A stretch of DNA of 50,751 bases from NCBI RefSeq assembly GCF_000720175.1, contig NZ_JOIX01000052.1:1-50751 (forward strand), written 5' to 3'. Positions 1 to 7,690 of this stretch are shown here, in pieces. Position numbers and translations under genes: made by a program. Every line of letters begins with the position of its first letter. Within the stretch, counting starts at the first letter, position 1. The DNA comes from Streptomyces sp. NRRL S-337. Lineage in GTDB: Bacteria > Actinomycetota > Actinomycetes > Streptomycetales > Streptomycetaceae. The notes below the pieces were generated by a model. That model did not search any database and was not told where the DNA came from. It saw only the letters and a program-made list of their open reading frames with translations.

Positions 1-93
1 AGGTAGGGGAGGTGGGACGCGGCCGGTGGGGGTGCGGCCCGTTCGGCGGGGCGTGGGCCGGGGCCCCTGGGGGAGCGGGGGTGCGCTCCTGCA

Positions 94-116
94 CCCGCCC
101 CCCGAAGGGGGGTGGG
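94..116. terminator. C6-GAA-G6 hairpin downstream of the membrane-protein gene
   Basis: A run of six C (98-103), a GAA loop and six G (107-112) form a very stable hairpin, extended by three or four pairs on each side. It lies about 100 bases past the stop of the leftward gene ending at 215. There is no T-run after it, which is normal for Streptomyces terminators, so it could end transcription or only protect the RNA 3' end. Confidence 0.4.
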
Positions 117-130
117 CGGCGGGGAAAAAG

Positions 131-218
131 AGGAGCGCGTCATTCCGCGCAGCCGGGAGGAGCGCGTCAGCTCGCCCCCGGCGGGAGCGCGTCAGCGCGG
201 CCCAGAGGAGCGCGTCAG
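131..218 (-). repeat. Four direct repeats (24-27 bp period), each carrying an in-frame stop
   Basis: The 12-13 base core CTGACGCGCTCCT (minus strand; plus-strand AGGAGCGCGTCAG) occurs at 206-218, 182-195 (first base differs), 158-170 and, shorter, 131-142. Starts are 24, 24 and 27 bases apart, all multiples of three. The first copy contains the TGA stop (215-217) of the upstream membrane-protein gene, so the later copies repeat that stop in the same frame. It looks like repeated duplication of the gene's last codons, or a set of spaced protein-binding or RNA sites. Nothing else is recognisable in bases 1-130 apart from the hairpin at 94-116. Confidence 0.7.
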
Positions 219-1030
219 CGCAGTCGGGCCACGCGCCAGATGGCCAGGGCCGCGGGGACGGCCACCACCAGGGCGTACAGCAGGACCACCCGCCAGCTGG
301 CGCGGCGGCCGGAGCCCCGGGCGGGCAGGCCGGGCCAGGTGTGGCCGACGCGGCGGGCGGCCATCATGCCCCAGCCGGCCGCGCAGCAGCACAGCAGCAG
401 GCCGAGCATCGCGATCACCGCGCCACCGTCGCCGCCGAATTCGAAGGCCAGCGGGAAGGCGAACATCAGCGAGCCGACGGCCGCCAGCCCGACGATCGGT
501 GCGAGCTGCCACAGCCGCAGCCGGCGCGGCGGACGCAGCTCGCGGAAGGACTCACCCCCCTCACCGGTCCCGCCGGCGGCGTCCGGTCCGTCGGAGTCGT
601 CCAGCGCCCCGGTGGCGTCCAGGGCGTCGGAGTGGCCCATGGGGTCGGAGGTCCGCAGGGGGTCGGACGAGGCGAGGGCATCGGACGAGGCGAGCGGGCC
701 GCTGCCGAGGGCGTCGCCGCCGGGCGGACCGTCTTCGGCGAGGCCGTCGTGGGACAGGTCGCCGTGCGACCGGCCGCCCTGGGAGAGACCGTGGTGCGAC
801 CGGCCGCCGTGGGCCGCGTCCTCCCGGGACGGGTCGTTCCGGGACGGGTCGTTCCCGAGCGGGTCGTCCCGGAGCAGGTTGCTACCAGGCAGAGCGTCCC
901 GGAGCGGGGCGTTGGGGACGTCCGGGCCGTCGGTGGTCAGCGGCGCCGCGTCGGTGCCCGTGTCCGTGTCGGTATCCGTGTCAGCGCCGTTGTCCGGCTG
1001 CTGGGCTCGGTTGCGAGGGCCGGCCTCCAT
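215..1030 (-). CDS. Membrane protein with a repetitive hydrophilic N-terminal half
   Basis: A 271-residue protein. The first ~165 residues are low-complexity and rich in Asp, Ser, Gly and Pro, with degenerate five-residue repeats. The C-terminal ~100 residues hold three or four hydrophobic segments separated by a basic loop, so the long tail probably hangs on one side of the membrane. An ATG at 1030 is preferred because a GGGAGGG sequence lies about 10 bases upstream; an ATG at 1057 is in frame but has a weaker site. It lies just downstream of miaA on the same strand and may be co-transcribed; in related Streptomyces dapF follows, which would be beyond the window. No family was recognised, and function is unknown. 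Confidence 0.75.
   Translation of the reverse strand: MEAGPRNRAQQPDNGADTDTDTDTGTDAAPLTTDGPDVPNAPLRDALPGSNLLRDDPLGNDPSRNDPSREDAAHGGRSHHGLSQGGRSHGDLSHDGLAEDGPPGGDALGSGPLASSDALASSDPLRTSDPMGHSDALDATGALDDSDGPDAAGGTGEGGESFRELRPPRRLRLWQLAPIVGLAAVGSLMFAFPLAFEFGGDGGAVIAMLGLLLCCCAAGWGMMAARRVGHTWPGLPARGSGRRASWRVVLLYALVVAVPAALAIWRVARLR
826..915 (-). repeat. In-frame 15-bp tandem repeat, about six units
   Basis: Units of 15 bases start at 826, 841, 856, 871, 886 and 901; the first two are identical and later ones drift. They are in frame with the membrane-protein gene and encode five-residue units such as NDPSR and RDDPL. The flanking protein keeps a looser five-residue rhythm, resembling weak pentapeptide repeats. 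Confidence 0.75.
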
Positions 1031-1138
1031 TGCCACGCGCCCTCCCCACTGCCGCATGCATGCCTCGATCGAAGGTCGATGATGACACGCCCTCAGGGGC
1101 CCTGATGACGGCCGGAGCGTCCCGATGCCATGACGTGA

Positions 1139-2077
1139 TCAGGCTGTGACCGGTCGTTCGAGCAAGGCCAGCGCCTGCTCAGGGAGTTCCGTCCGGTGCT
1201 CGGCCGCGCCGCTGAGCCAGTGGACGCGCGGGTCCCGGCGGAACCACGAGTCCTGACGGCGCGCGAAGCGCTTGGTGGCGCGCACCGTCTCGTCACGCGC
1301 CTGCTGTTCCGTGCACTCCCCCGCCAGCTGCGCGAGCACCTGCTGGTAGCCGAGCGCCCGGGAGGCGGTGAGGCCCTCGCGCAGTCCTTCGGCCTCCAGG
1401 CGGCGCACCTCGTCGACCAGGCCCGCCTCCCACATGCGGTCGACCCGGCGGGCGATCCGCTCGTCGAGTTCGGGGCGGGCGACGTCGACCCCGATCTGCA
1501 CGGTGTCGTAGACCGCCTCATGACCGGGGAGGTTCGCGGTGAAGGGGCGGCCGGTGATCTCGATGACCTCCAGGGCACGCACGATGCGGCGGCCGTTCCC
1601 GGGCAGGATGGCGCGGGCGGCCTCCGGGTCGGCGGTGGCCAGCCGGGCGTGCAGGGCTCCGCTCCCCAGATCGGCCAGTTCGGCCTCCAGACGGGCGCGC
1701 ACCACAGGGTCGGTGCCGGGGAACTCCAGGGCGTCGATGGCACCGCGTACGTACAGGCCGGAGCCGCCGACGAGGACCGGGGTGCGGCCCTCGGCGAGCA
1801 GCCGGTCGATCTCGGCACGGGCCAGCCGCTGGTACTCGGCGACGTTGGCGGCGCGGGTGACGTCCCAGACGTCCAGGAGGCGGTGCGGTACGCCCTGCTG
1901 CTCCTCGGGCGTGAGCTTGGCGGTCCCGATGTCCATGCCGCGGTAGAGCTGCATGGAGTCGGCGTTGATGACCTCGCCACGCAGATGTCGGGCGAGCGCA
2001 ACGCCCAGATCGGACTTTCCGGCCGCGGTGGGGCCGACGACGGCGATGACCCGCGGAGCGGGGACAGCGGTGTTCAC
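1139..2077 (-). CDS. miaA: tRNA dimethylallyltransferase MiaA
   Basis: Transfers a dimethylallyl group to N6 of A37 in tRNAs reading codons that begin with U; MiaB, encoded 1.6 kb away, then adds the methylthio group. The 312-residue protein has the P-loop GPTAAGKS (residues 15-22), the DSMQLYRGMDIGTAK motif that contacts tRNA and substrate, and the C-terminal region with ATKRFARRQDSWFRRD. The family is usually about 300-315 residues. The start chosen is GTG at 2077, with GGGAG nine bases upstream; an in-frame ATG at 2134 would add 19 residues unlike the family. It diverges from the acidic-protein gene at 2260, so promoters for both probably lie in 2078-2259. Confidence 0.96.
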   Translation of the reverse strand: MNTAVPAPRVIAVVGPTAAGKSDLGVALARHLRGEVINADSMQLYRGMDIGTAKLTPEEQQGVPHRLLDVWDVTRAANVAEYQRLARAEIDRLLAEGRTPVLVGGSGLYVRGAIDALEFPGTDPVVRARLEAELADLGSGALHARLATADPEAARAILPGNGRRIVRALEVIEITGRPFTANLPGHEAVYDTVQIGVDVARPELDERIARRVDRMWEAGLVDEVRRLEAEGLREGLTASRALGYQQVLAQLAGECTEQQARDETVRATKRFARRQDSWFRRDPRVHWLSGAAEHRTELPEQALALLERPVTA

Positions 2078-2259
2078 CCCGTCAGTCTCCCAAACATCGG
2101 TGGCCCATCTCGAACGAGCGACGTGACGGGCCACCGATGAGGTCGTTGCCTGTTGCGAGGTCCCGAGAGAGCCGGTGCAGCACCGGCGCCCGTGGGCGGC
2201 GCAACGGTCCGCTCCGGGCGGCAGGGGATTTCGCCCACATGAAGAGCGTAGGAGCAGTT

Positions 2260-2739
2260 ATGGGCGTGTTTTCGCGGTTTCGCCGCCGTAAGTCCGAAGC
2301 GTTGACGGAGGAGAGCGCCGCGACGTCGGTGACGGCCGAGGCGGAGGAGCCGGCGAAGTCGGCCGCTTCTGAGGAGGCCGAGGGCGCCGAGGAAGCCCGG
2401 GGGGCCGGGGAGGCCGAGAAGGCCGCGGGCGCCGGGGAGGCCACGGCCGGCGACGGGGCCGCGGCGGACGCGGTGGCCGAAAGTGTGGCGGACGACGTGG
2501 CGGAAGCGGCGGCCCCGGAGGTGTCCGGTGACGAGACGCGTGACGAACAGTGTGCGGAGACCGCCGAGGCGGCCGCCGAGCAGGCCGCGGAGACGCCTTC
2601 CGGACCGGCCGCCGAGCAGGCCGCCGAAGGGGAGCCGCACGGCGCGGCGGAGCAGACCGCCGAGAGCTCCGGGATTCCCCGGCAGCAGTCGGTCCGGGCC
2701 ACGGCGAACAGCGAGGCCGGCGAGGGCGCACGGAAGTGA
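2260..2739 (+). CDS. Acidic Ala/Glu-rich protein with a basic N-terminus
   Basis: A 159-residue protein starting at ATG 2260, with AGGAG six bases upstream. Residues 1-10 (MGVFSRFRRR) are hydrophobic and basic; the rest is almost entirely Ala, Glu, Gly, Asp and Thr and should be disordered or long helix. G/C-rich third codon positions support a real gene. It is the only rightward gene between miaA and miaB and ends at a strong bidirectional hairpin. No domain was recognised; the shape (basic amphipathic tip, acidic tail) could suit membrane or nucleic-acid attachment, but that is a guess. Confidence 0.75.
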   Translation: MGVFSRFRRRKSEALTEESAATSVTAEAEEPAKSAASEEAEGAEEARGAGEAEKAAGAGEATAGDGAAADAVAESVADDVAEAAAPEVSGDETRDEQCAETAEAAAEQAAETPSGPAAEQAAEGEPHGAAEQTAESSGIPRQQSVRATANSEAGEGARK

Positions 2740-2778
2740 GGCACGGGTAGTTCACGCGCGTCGGAAAGACGGGCGGCG

Positions 2779-2820
2779 CACGACGGCCGCGGGGTGGCTC
2801 ACCACCTCGCGGCCGTCGTG
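2779..2820. terminator. Bidirectional terminator between convergent genes
   Basis: A 19-bp stem (2779-2797 with 2802-2820, one G-T pair) closes a CTCA loop. It lies between the rightward gene ending at 2739 and the leftward gene ending at 2919 and should serve both. Confidence 0.85.
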
Positions 2821-2918
2821 TCGTATCCACTACGGAGCGGACGCCGCCGGACCGCCCCCTCAGGAGAGCCGGCGTGCCACCGGCCGGCCGGTGACCGGCC
2901 GGCCCGGCACAGCGGCGG

Positions 2919-3629
2919 CTACGACCAGGTGGCGACGAAGTACCCCACCCCGTACGGGGCCTCCTCGCGCAGCAGCCGACCGGCCAGGCCCGCGCCCTCG
3001 GCGGCGCCCGCCAGGAGCTGCCAGCCGGCCCGTCCGGACGCCTGCAGGGCCGCAGCGAGCTGGGCGTCCAGGGCGCTCAGCGCGGCGACGTCGGCGGCAC
3101 CCAGCGCGCGGGACACGGCGGCGTCGAAGGGCTCGGCCCGGTCGTCGAGGTAGCCGGGCGCCTTGACCGTCCGGCAGGCGCTGCCATCGCCCATCACCAG
3201 CAGGGCCACCCGGGGCGCACGGGTGGCGATCTCCCGGCCGGCCGCCAGGGCCCGTTCGGCGGGCAGCGCCGGGTCCAGGCCCAGGCCCTCCACGGGGGCG
3301 TCGGCCCAGTCCGCGCGGGCCAGCAGCCAGGCGCCGACGGAGAGGGACGGCGGGAGCGGCCGCTCGGTGGCGGCCTCGGCGGCGCCCAGCGTCACATCGA
3401 GCGGCACCCCGAAGCCGCGGAACGAGCCGGCGGCACCCTCGGGGTGCGGGCCGCGGGTGGCCTCGTCGGCGGGGCCCACGACGACCAGCCGGTCCGGGCG
3501 AGCCGCGGCCAGCAGGCCGATCGCGTCGAGGCAGGCGGCGCGCAGCGTTTCCAGCTCGGGCGCCGCGCCGGCGGCGACCTCCGGGACGAGCAGCGGCGGG
3601 CAGGGGCAGATGGCGGCGGCTACGAGCAT
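2919..3629 (-). CDS. Class III extradiol dioxygenase-like (LigB/MEMO-fold) protein
   Basis: A 236-residue protein beginning MLVAAAICPCPPLLVPEV, typical of the actinobacterial LigB/MEMO-like family next to miaB. Other recognisable parts are RLVVVGPADE (about residue 47) and LLVMGDGSACR (about 144). The classical metal-binding His pairs of extradiol dioxygenases are not obvious, so ring-cleaving activity is doubtful and the true reaction is unknown. It starts 38 bases after the miaB stop on the same strand and is probably co-transcribed with miaB. The linkage suggests, but does not show, a role in tRNA modification. Confidence 0.8.
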   Translation of the reverse strand: MLVAAAICPCPPLLVPEVAAGAAPELETLRAACLDAIGLLAAARPDRLVVVGPADEATRGPHPEGAAGSFRGFGVPLDVTLGAAEAATERPLPPSLSVGAWLLARADWADAPVEGLGLDPALPAERALAAGREIATRAPRVALLVMGDGSACRTVKAPGYLDDRAEPFDAAVSRALGAADVAALSALDAQLAAALQASGRAGWQLLAGAAEGAGLAGRLLREEAPYGVGYFVATWS

Positions 3630-3667
3630 GCCACGCAGCGTAACGTCCCTGCCCGCCGTCCTCGCGC

Positions 3668-5185
3668 TCAGTCGCAGCCGCAGCCCGCGGTGGGCGCCGG
3701 GCTCGGGGCCGGGGCACCGATGGTGGGCAGGCCCAGCAGGACGCCCTTGGGCTTGTCGGCCGGGGCGGCGGTGCGCTTCTCCCAGGCGTCACCGGCGCGG
3801 GTACGGCGGACCCCCTTGGCCGGGCCCTCCGCGAGGAGGTGGTGCGGAGCGGCGTAGGTCACCTCGACGGTCACCACGTCGCCGGGGCGGACCGGCTCCT
3901 CGGGCCGGGTGAAGTGCACCAGGCGGTTGTCCGCCGCCCGGCCGGACAGCCGGTGGGTCGCGTCGTCCTTGCGGCCCTCGCCCTCGGCGACCATGACGTC
4001 GAGGGTGCGGCCGACCTGCTTCTTGTTCTCCTCCCAGGAGATCTCCTCCTGGAGGGCGACCAGCCGCTCGTAGCGCTCCTGGACGACGGCCTTGGGGATC
4101 TGGCCGTCCATCTCGGCCGCGGGGGTGCCGGGGCGCTTGGAGTACTGGAACGTGAACGCCTGGGCGAAGCGGGACTCGCGGACCGTGTGCAGGGTCTGCT
4201 CGAAGTCCTCCTCGGTCTCCCCCGGGAAGCCGACGATGATGTCCGTCGAGATCGCGGCGTCCGGCATGGCGGCGCGCACCTTCTCGATGATGCCGAGGAA
4301 CCGCTCCTGGCGGTACGAGCGGCGCATCGCCTTGAGGACCCGGTCGGAGCCGGACTGCAGCGGCATGTGCAGCTGCGGCATCACGTTGGGCGTCTCGGCC
4401 ATGGCGGCGATCACGTCGTCGGTGAAGTCGCGCGGGTGCGGGGAGGTGAAGCGCACCCGCTCCAGGCCCTCGATGTTCCCGCAGGCGCGCAGCAGCTTGC
4501 TGAAGGCCTCGCGGTCGCCGATGTCGGAGCCGTAGGCGTTGACGTTCTGCCCGAGCAGGGTGATCTCGCTGACGCCCTCGGCGACCAGCGCCTCGACCTC
4601 GGCGAGGATGTCGCCGGGCCGGCGGTCCTTCTCCTTGCCGCGCAGCGCCGGGACGATGCAGAAGGTGCAGGTGTTGTTGCAGCCGACGGAGATCGATACC
4701 CAGGCCGCGTACGCGCTCTCGCGGCGGGTGGGGAGCGTGGAGGGGAACGCCTCCAGCGCCTCGGCGATCTCGACCTGCGCCTCTTCCTGGACGCGGGCCC
4801 GCTCCAGCAGCACCGGCAGCTTGCCGATGTTGTGCGTCCCGAAGACCACGTCGACCCAGGGGGCCTTCTTGACGATGGTGTCGCGGTCCTTCTGCGCGAG
4901 GCAGCCGCCCACGGCGATCTGCATTCCGGGGTGCGCCGCCTTCTTGGGGGCGAGCTGCCCGAGGTTGCCGTAGAGGCGGTTGTCGGCGTTCTCCCGCACC
5001 GCGCAGGTGTTGAAGACGACGACGTCGGCCTCCTCGCCCCCCTTGGGCGCACGGACGTACCCGGCCTCCTCCAGCAGGCCGGACAGCCGCTCGGAGTCGT
5101 GGACGTTCATCTGGCACCCGTAGGTGCGGATCTCATAGGTCTTCGGCACGCCCACGACGTGGCTGCGGTCGGTGCTGCTGGTCAT
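3668..5185 (-). CDS. miaB: tRNA-2-methylthio-N6-dimethylallyladenosine synthase MiaB
   Basis: Radical-SAM methylthiotransferase that converts i6A37 made by MiaA to ms2i6A37. The N-terminal domain has the three Cys for the auxiliary iron-sulfur cluster (C24, C61, C95). The radical-SAM motif CNNTCTFC supplies C169, C173 and C176. A TRAM domain lies at about residues 385-455. The 505 residues are longer than the usual ~450 because of a C-terminal extension ending in GCGCD, where two extra Cys may bind metal. The dioxygenase-like gene follows closely and is probably in the same operon. Confidence 0.96.
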   Translation of the reverse strand: MTSSTDRSHVVGVPKTYEIRTYGCQMNVHDSERLSGLLEEAGYVRAPKGGEEADVVVFNTCAVRENADNRLYGNLGQLAPKKAAHPGMQIAVGGCLAQKDRDTIVKKAPWVDVVFGTHNIGKLPVLLERARVQEEAQVEIAEALEAFPSTLPTRRESAYAAWVSISVGCNNTCTFCIVPALRGKEKDRRPGDILAEVEALVAEGVSEITLLGQNVNAYGSDIGDREAFSKLLRACGNIEGLERVRFTSPHPRDFTDDVIAAMAETPNVMPQLHMPLQSGSDRVLKAMRRSYRQERFLGIIEKVRAAMPDAAISTDIIVGFPGETEEDFEQTLHTVRESRFAQAFTFQYSKRPGTPAAEMDGQIPKAVVQERYERLVALQEEISWEENKKQVGRTLDVMVAEGEGRKDDATHRLSGRAADNRLVHFTRPEEPVRPGDVVTVEVTYAAPHHLLAEGPAKGVRRTRAGDAWEKRTAAPADKPKGVLLGLPTIGAPAPSPAPTAGCGCD

Positions 5186-5273
5186 TCCTCAAGGGTAAGG
5201 GCCCGCCGGAGAAGCCTTCCCCCCGCGGGCCGTAAGGGCCGTCCGTACCCGTTCCCGGCAGGCGGGCGGGGCC

Positions 5274-6047
5274 TCATCGCTCCCCTCGAAAACTCTCCTG
5301 GTAACTCTCCTCGTGACTCTCCTCGAAGAAGTCGATCAGACGCAGCACTTCCGCGCCGAAGTGCCGCTCCAACGGGTCCGGCCGGTCCCGCAGTGCCGCG
5401 GCCGCTTCCCGGACGGCCGGGTCCGGCCGCTGCTGGGCCGCGGACGTCGTCGCCCACCACACCTCGTGATCGACGTCCGGTTCGGCCAGGGCGCGGGACA
5501 GCAACTGCTCGAAGGCGGGGCGGACCCCGTAGCGCGGCTCCAGCATGGTGAGGATCGCGGTGTGCCCGGTGCGGACCCGCAGTCCGTCCAGCGACAGCTC
5601 CTCACAGGTCGTCCCGGACGCACCCCGGACGGTCCTGCGCCCGACCGGCTCCGCCGGCCCGCTCCTCCCGGTCCTCCCGCTCCTGCGCCGCAATTCGGCC
5701 ACGGCGCCGGTCCCGTGCCAGTACCGGGCCAGCGCCAGGGCATCGCGCCCCGCGCCGTCCTTGTGCCAGAGTTGCGCGCCGCGGCAGATGAGCGTTTCCG
5801 TGATCTCGTACGCCCCGCGGTCGATCGCCCGCAACAGGGCGGTCCGGCCGTCGGGGGCCACCTGGTCCAACCGCGCCGCCCCGCTCAGCAATTCCACCAC
5901 CGGCAGGTCGAAGGCATCCACCGCCAGGCACAGCAGGGGCGTGCCGTGCCCGTCGACGGTGTCCGGGTCGCCCCCGGCAGCGAGCAGCGCGTCCACCGCC
6001 GTCGCGTCCCCGTTCCGTACGGCCGCTACGAGTGCCTCGTCGCCCAT
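5274..6047 (-). CDS. Ankyrin-repeat protein
   Basis: A 257-residue protein beginning MGDEALVAAVRNGDATAV. Residues ~3-125 contain three or four ankyrin repeats (NGDATAVDALLAAGGDPDTV, then HGTPLLCLAV and DGRTALLRAI), a protein-interaction fold. The C-terminal half resembles the helical region often attached to ankyrins in Streptomyces and has no known catalytic motif. The last ~14 residues are a Glu-Ser repeat encoded by a 12-bp tandem array. An in-frame ATG at 6098 exists, but the ATG at 6047 has GGGGGA six bases upstream and starts directly in the first repeat. Partner and function are unknown. Confidence 0.85.
   Translation of the reverse strand: MGDEALVAAVRNGDATAVDALLAAGGDPDTVDGHGTPLLCLAVDAFDLPVVELLSGAARLDQVAPDGRTALLRAIDRGAYEITETLICRGAQLWHKDGAGRDALALARYWHGTGAVAELRRRSGRTGRSGPAEPVGRRTVRGASGTTCEELSLDGLRVRTGHTAILTMLEPRYGVRPAFEQLLSRALAEPDVDHEVWWATTSAAQQRPDPAVREAAAALRDRPDPLERHFGAEVLRLIDFFEESHEESYQESFRGER
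5279..5326 (-). repeat. 12-bp tandem repeat at the 3' end of the ankyrin gene
   Basis: Units start at 5279, 5291, 5303 and 5315 (consensus AACTCTCCTCGT on the plus strand). They are in frame and encode four-residue Glu-Ser units just before the stop codon, so length changes would only lengthen or shorten the C-terminus. Confidence 0.75.
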
Positions 6048-6182
6048 GCTGCGTCCCCCGCTCCCGCACCGCGCGCCCACCGACCGCCCGCCGGACAACG
6101 ATCACGCGCGGAGCGGAGCGTAGTGGACCACAGGGCCCCCTCCCCCTCCCGCCGGAGCCCGGCACCTGGCAGGATCCCGCGC

Positions 6183-7178
6183 ATGGTCACCGCACTCCCC
6201 CGCCCGGGCCGCCGGGCGTATCAGGCAGGCGTCGCGGCGCTGGTCGTGCTCGGGCTGGCGCTGTGGTGGCTGCTGTCCATGGGGAGCGCGCCCGCGCCGG
6301 GCGGGCAGGTGACGATGGCGACGGGCGTGCCGACGGGGGTGTACGCGCGCTACGGGGAGCTGCTGCAGCAGGACCTGGCGCACGACATGCCGGACGTACG
6401 GCTGCGGCTGACCCGGAGCGAGGGGTCGATCGACAATCTGCGGCAACTGGTGTCCGGGCGTGCGGAGTTCAGCATCGCGACGGCTGACGCGGTCGCCACG
6501 TACCAGTTCCGGGGCGAGCCGGGCGCGGACCGGCTGCGGGCCTGTGCGCGGCTGTACGACGACTACATGCAGCTGGTGGTGCCCAAGCGGTCGGCGGTGC
6601 GCTCGACCAAGGATCTGCGGCGGCTCCGGGTGGGCGTCGGGGCCGACGGCTCGGGTGTGCAGCTGATCACCCGGCGGCTGCTGGAGGCGGCCGGACTGGA
6701 CTTCGACCGGGACATCAAGCCCGTGCGGGTGGGCATCGACCGGATGCCGAAGCTGCTGGAGCAGGGGAAGCTGGACGCCTTCTTCTGGTCGGGCGGGCTG
6801 CCGACGACGGCGGTCCAGCGGCTCGCGGAGCGGTTCCCCGTACGGCTGGTGCAGCTCGGGGACCTCACCGAGGGGCTGCACCGGCAGGGCGAGCGCACCC
6901 GCTACTACCGGGCGGCGGTGATGCCCGCCGACGCCTATCCGCGGGCCCAGGACGGGCAGGCGGTGAAGACGATCGCGGTGGCGAACCTGCTGGTCACGAC
7001 GGACCGGGAGGACGCGGCGCTGACCCAGGGCATCACCCGGACGGTGATCGACAGCCGGGACTGGATCGGGCGTCAGGTGCATGCCGCGCAGAAGGTGGAC
7101 CTGCGGACGGCGGTGTTCACCGATCCGCTGGAGCTGCACGAGGGCGCCCGGCGCTATTACGCGTCCGTGAAGCCCTGA
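6183..7178 (+). CDS. TAXI-family TRAP-type solute-binding protein
   Basis: A 331-residue protein with an N-terminal hydrophobic segment (~residues 13-32), acting as a signal-anchor or uncleaved signal. The mature part starts with the TAXI signature VTMATGVPTGVYARYGELL and continues with LVSGRAEFSIATADAV and LRVGVGADGSGVQLITRRLL. TAXI proteins bind small organic acids for TRAP transporters. No TRAP membrane subunits lie in this window, so it may work with a distant permease or as a sensor. The start ATG at 6183 follows a purine-rich stretch with a GGCAGGA about 15 bases upstream. It diverges from the ankyrin gene. Confidence 0.88.
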   Translation: MVTALPRPGRRAYQAGVAALVVLGLALWWLLSMGSAPAPGGQVTMATGVPTGVYARYGELLQQDLAHDMPDVRLRLTRSEGSIDNLRQLVSGRAEFSIATADAVATYQFRGEPGADRLRACARLYDDYMQLVVPKRSAVRSTKDLRRLRVGVGADGSGVQLITRRLLEAAGLDFDRDIKPVRVGIDRMPKLLEQGKLDAFFWSGGLPTTAVQRLAERFPVRLVQLGDLTEGLHRQGERTRYYRAAVMPADAYPRAQDGQAVKTIAVANLLVTTDREDAALTQGITRTVIDSRDWIGRQVHAAQKVDLRTAVFTDPLELHEGARRYYASVKP

Positions 7179-7219
7179 GGGCATCGGACCGCGCGGCCGT
7201 GCGTGGCCCCTGGCACCCC

Positions 7220-7267
7220 AAAAAAGCGCCCTGGCCTGCGACGGACGGTGCCGTCACAGGCCAGGGC
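7220..7267 (-). terminator. Intrinsic terminator of the cold-shock gene
   Basis: An 11-bp stem (7228-7238 with 7257-7267) contains an inner GACGG/CCGTC stem and is followed on the minus strand by six T (7220-7225). This is a textbook Rho-independent terminator, rarer in Streptomyces than hairpins without a T-run, and starts about 15 bases after the cold-shock stop codon. Confidence 0.9.
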
Positions 7268-7281
7268 AGACGCGCGGGGCG

Positions 7282-7485
7282 TCAGGCAGGCATGATGTTC
7301 TCGGCCTGCGGGCCCTTCGGGCCCTGGGTCACGTCGAACGAGACCTTCTGGCCCTCCAGCAGCTCACGGAAGCCCTGAGCCTGGATGTTCGAGTAGTGGG
7401 CGAAGACGTCGGGGCCGCCGCCGTCCTGCTCGATGAAGCCGAAGCCCTTTTCCGAGTTGAACCACTTGACGGTGCCGGAAGCCAT
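7282..7485 (-). CDS. Cold-shock protein (CspA family)
   Basis: A 67-residue single cold-shock domain: [20 protein letters not shown] includes RNP1 (KGFGFIEQ), and RNP2 is DVFAHYSNI. These proteins bind single-stranded RNA and DNA and melt mRNA structure. The ATG at 7485 is used because GGAG lies six bases upstream; the ATG at 7497 has no site. The 205 bases up to gluK hold no other gene and probably form the long untranslated leader usual for csp genes. The gene has its own strong terminator, which fits high independent expression. Confidence 0.95.
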   Translation of the reverse strand: MASGTVKWFNSEKGFGFIEQDGGGPDVFAHYSNIQAQGFRELLEGQKVSFDVTQGPKGPQAENIMPA

Positions 7486-7690
7486 GTTTTTCTCCATTCA
7501 TGGGGCAAACCGGGGACCACACCGTGCGGTCCCCTTCGCCGCGATGATCGCCCCACACCGGAAACGGCCCGGAAACTCCGGAAAACAGGAACGCCCGGGG
7601 CTACCAGCCTCCGGGCGCACACAACGTTCATGGGTACCACAACTGCAACGTCCTTCGACGGTAGCACACTGCGCCGACGGGCCGGCCGGT

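Noticed and set aside
12..1105. Several rightward open frames over the first kilobase
   Set aside because: Arg/Pro/Ser-rich products with poor codon bias and no ribosome-binding site; the leftward frame has membrane helices and a good start.
6102..7184. Leftward 360-residue frame opposite the TAXI gene
   Set aside because: His/Arg/Gln-rich shadow; the rightward frame has a signal anchor and family motifs.
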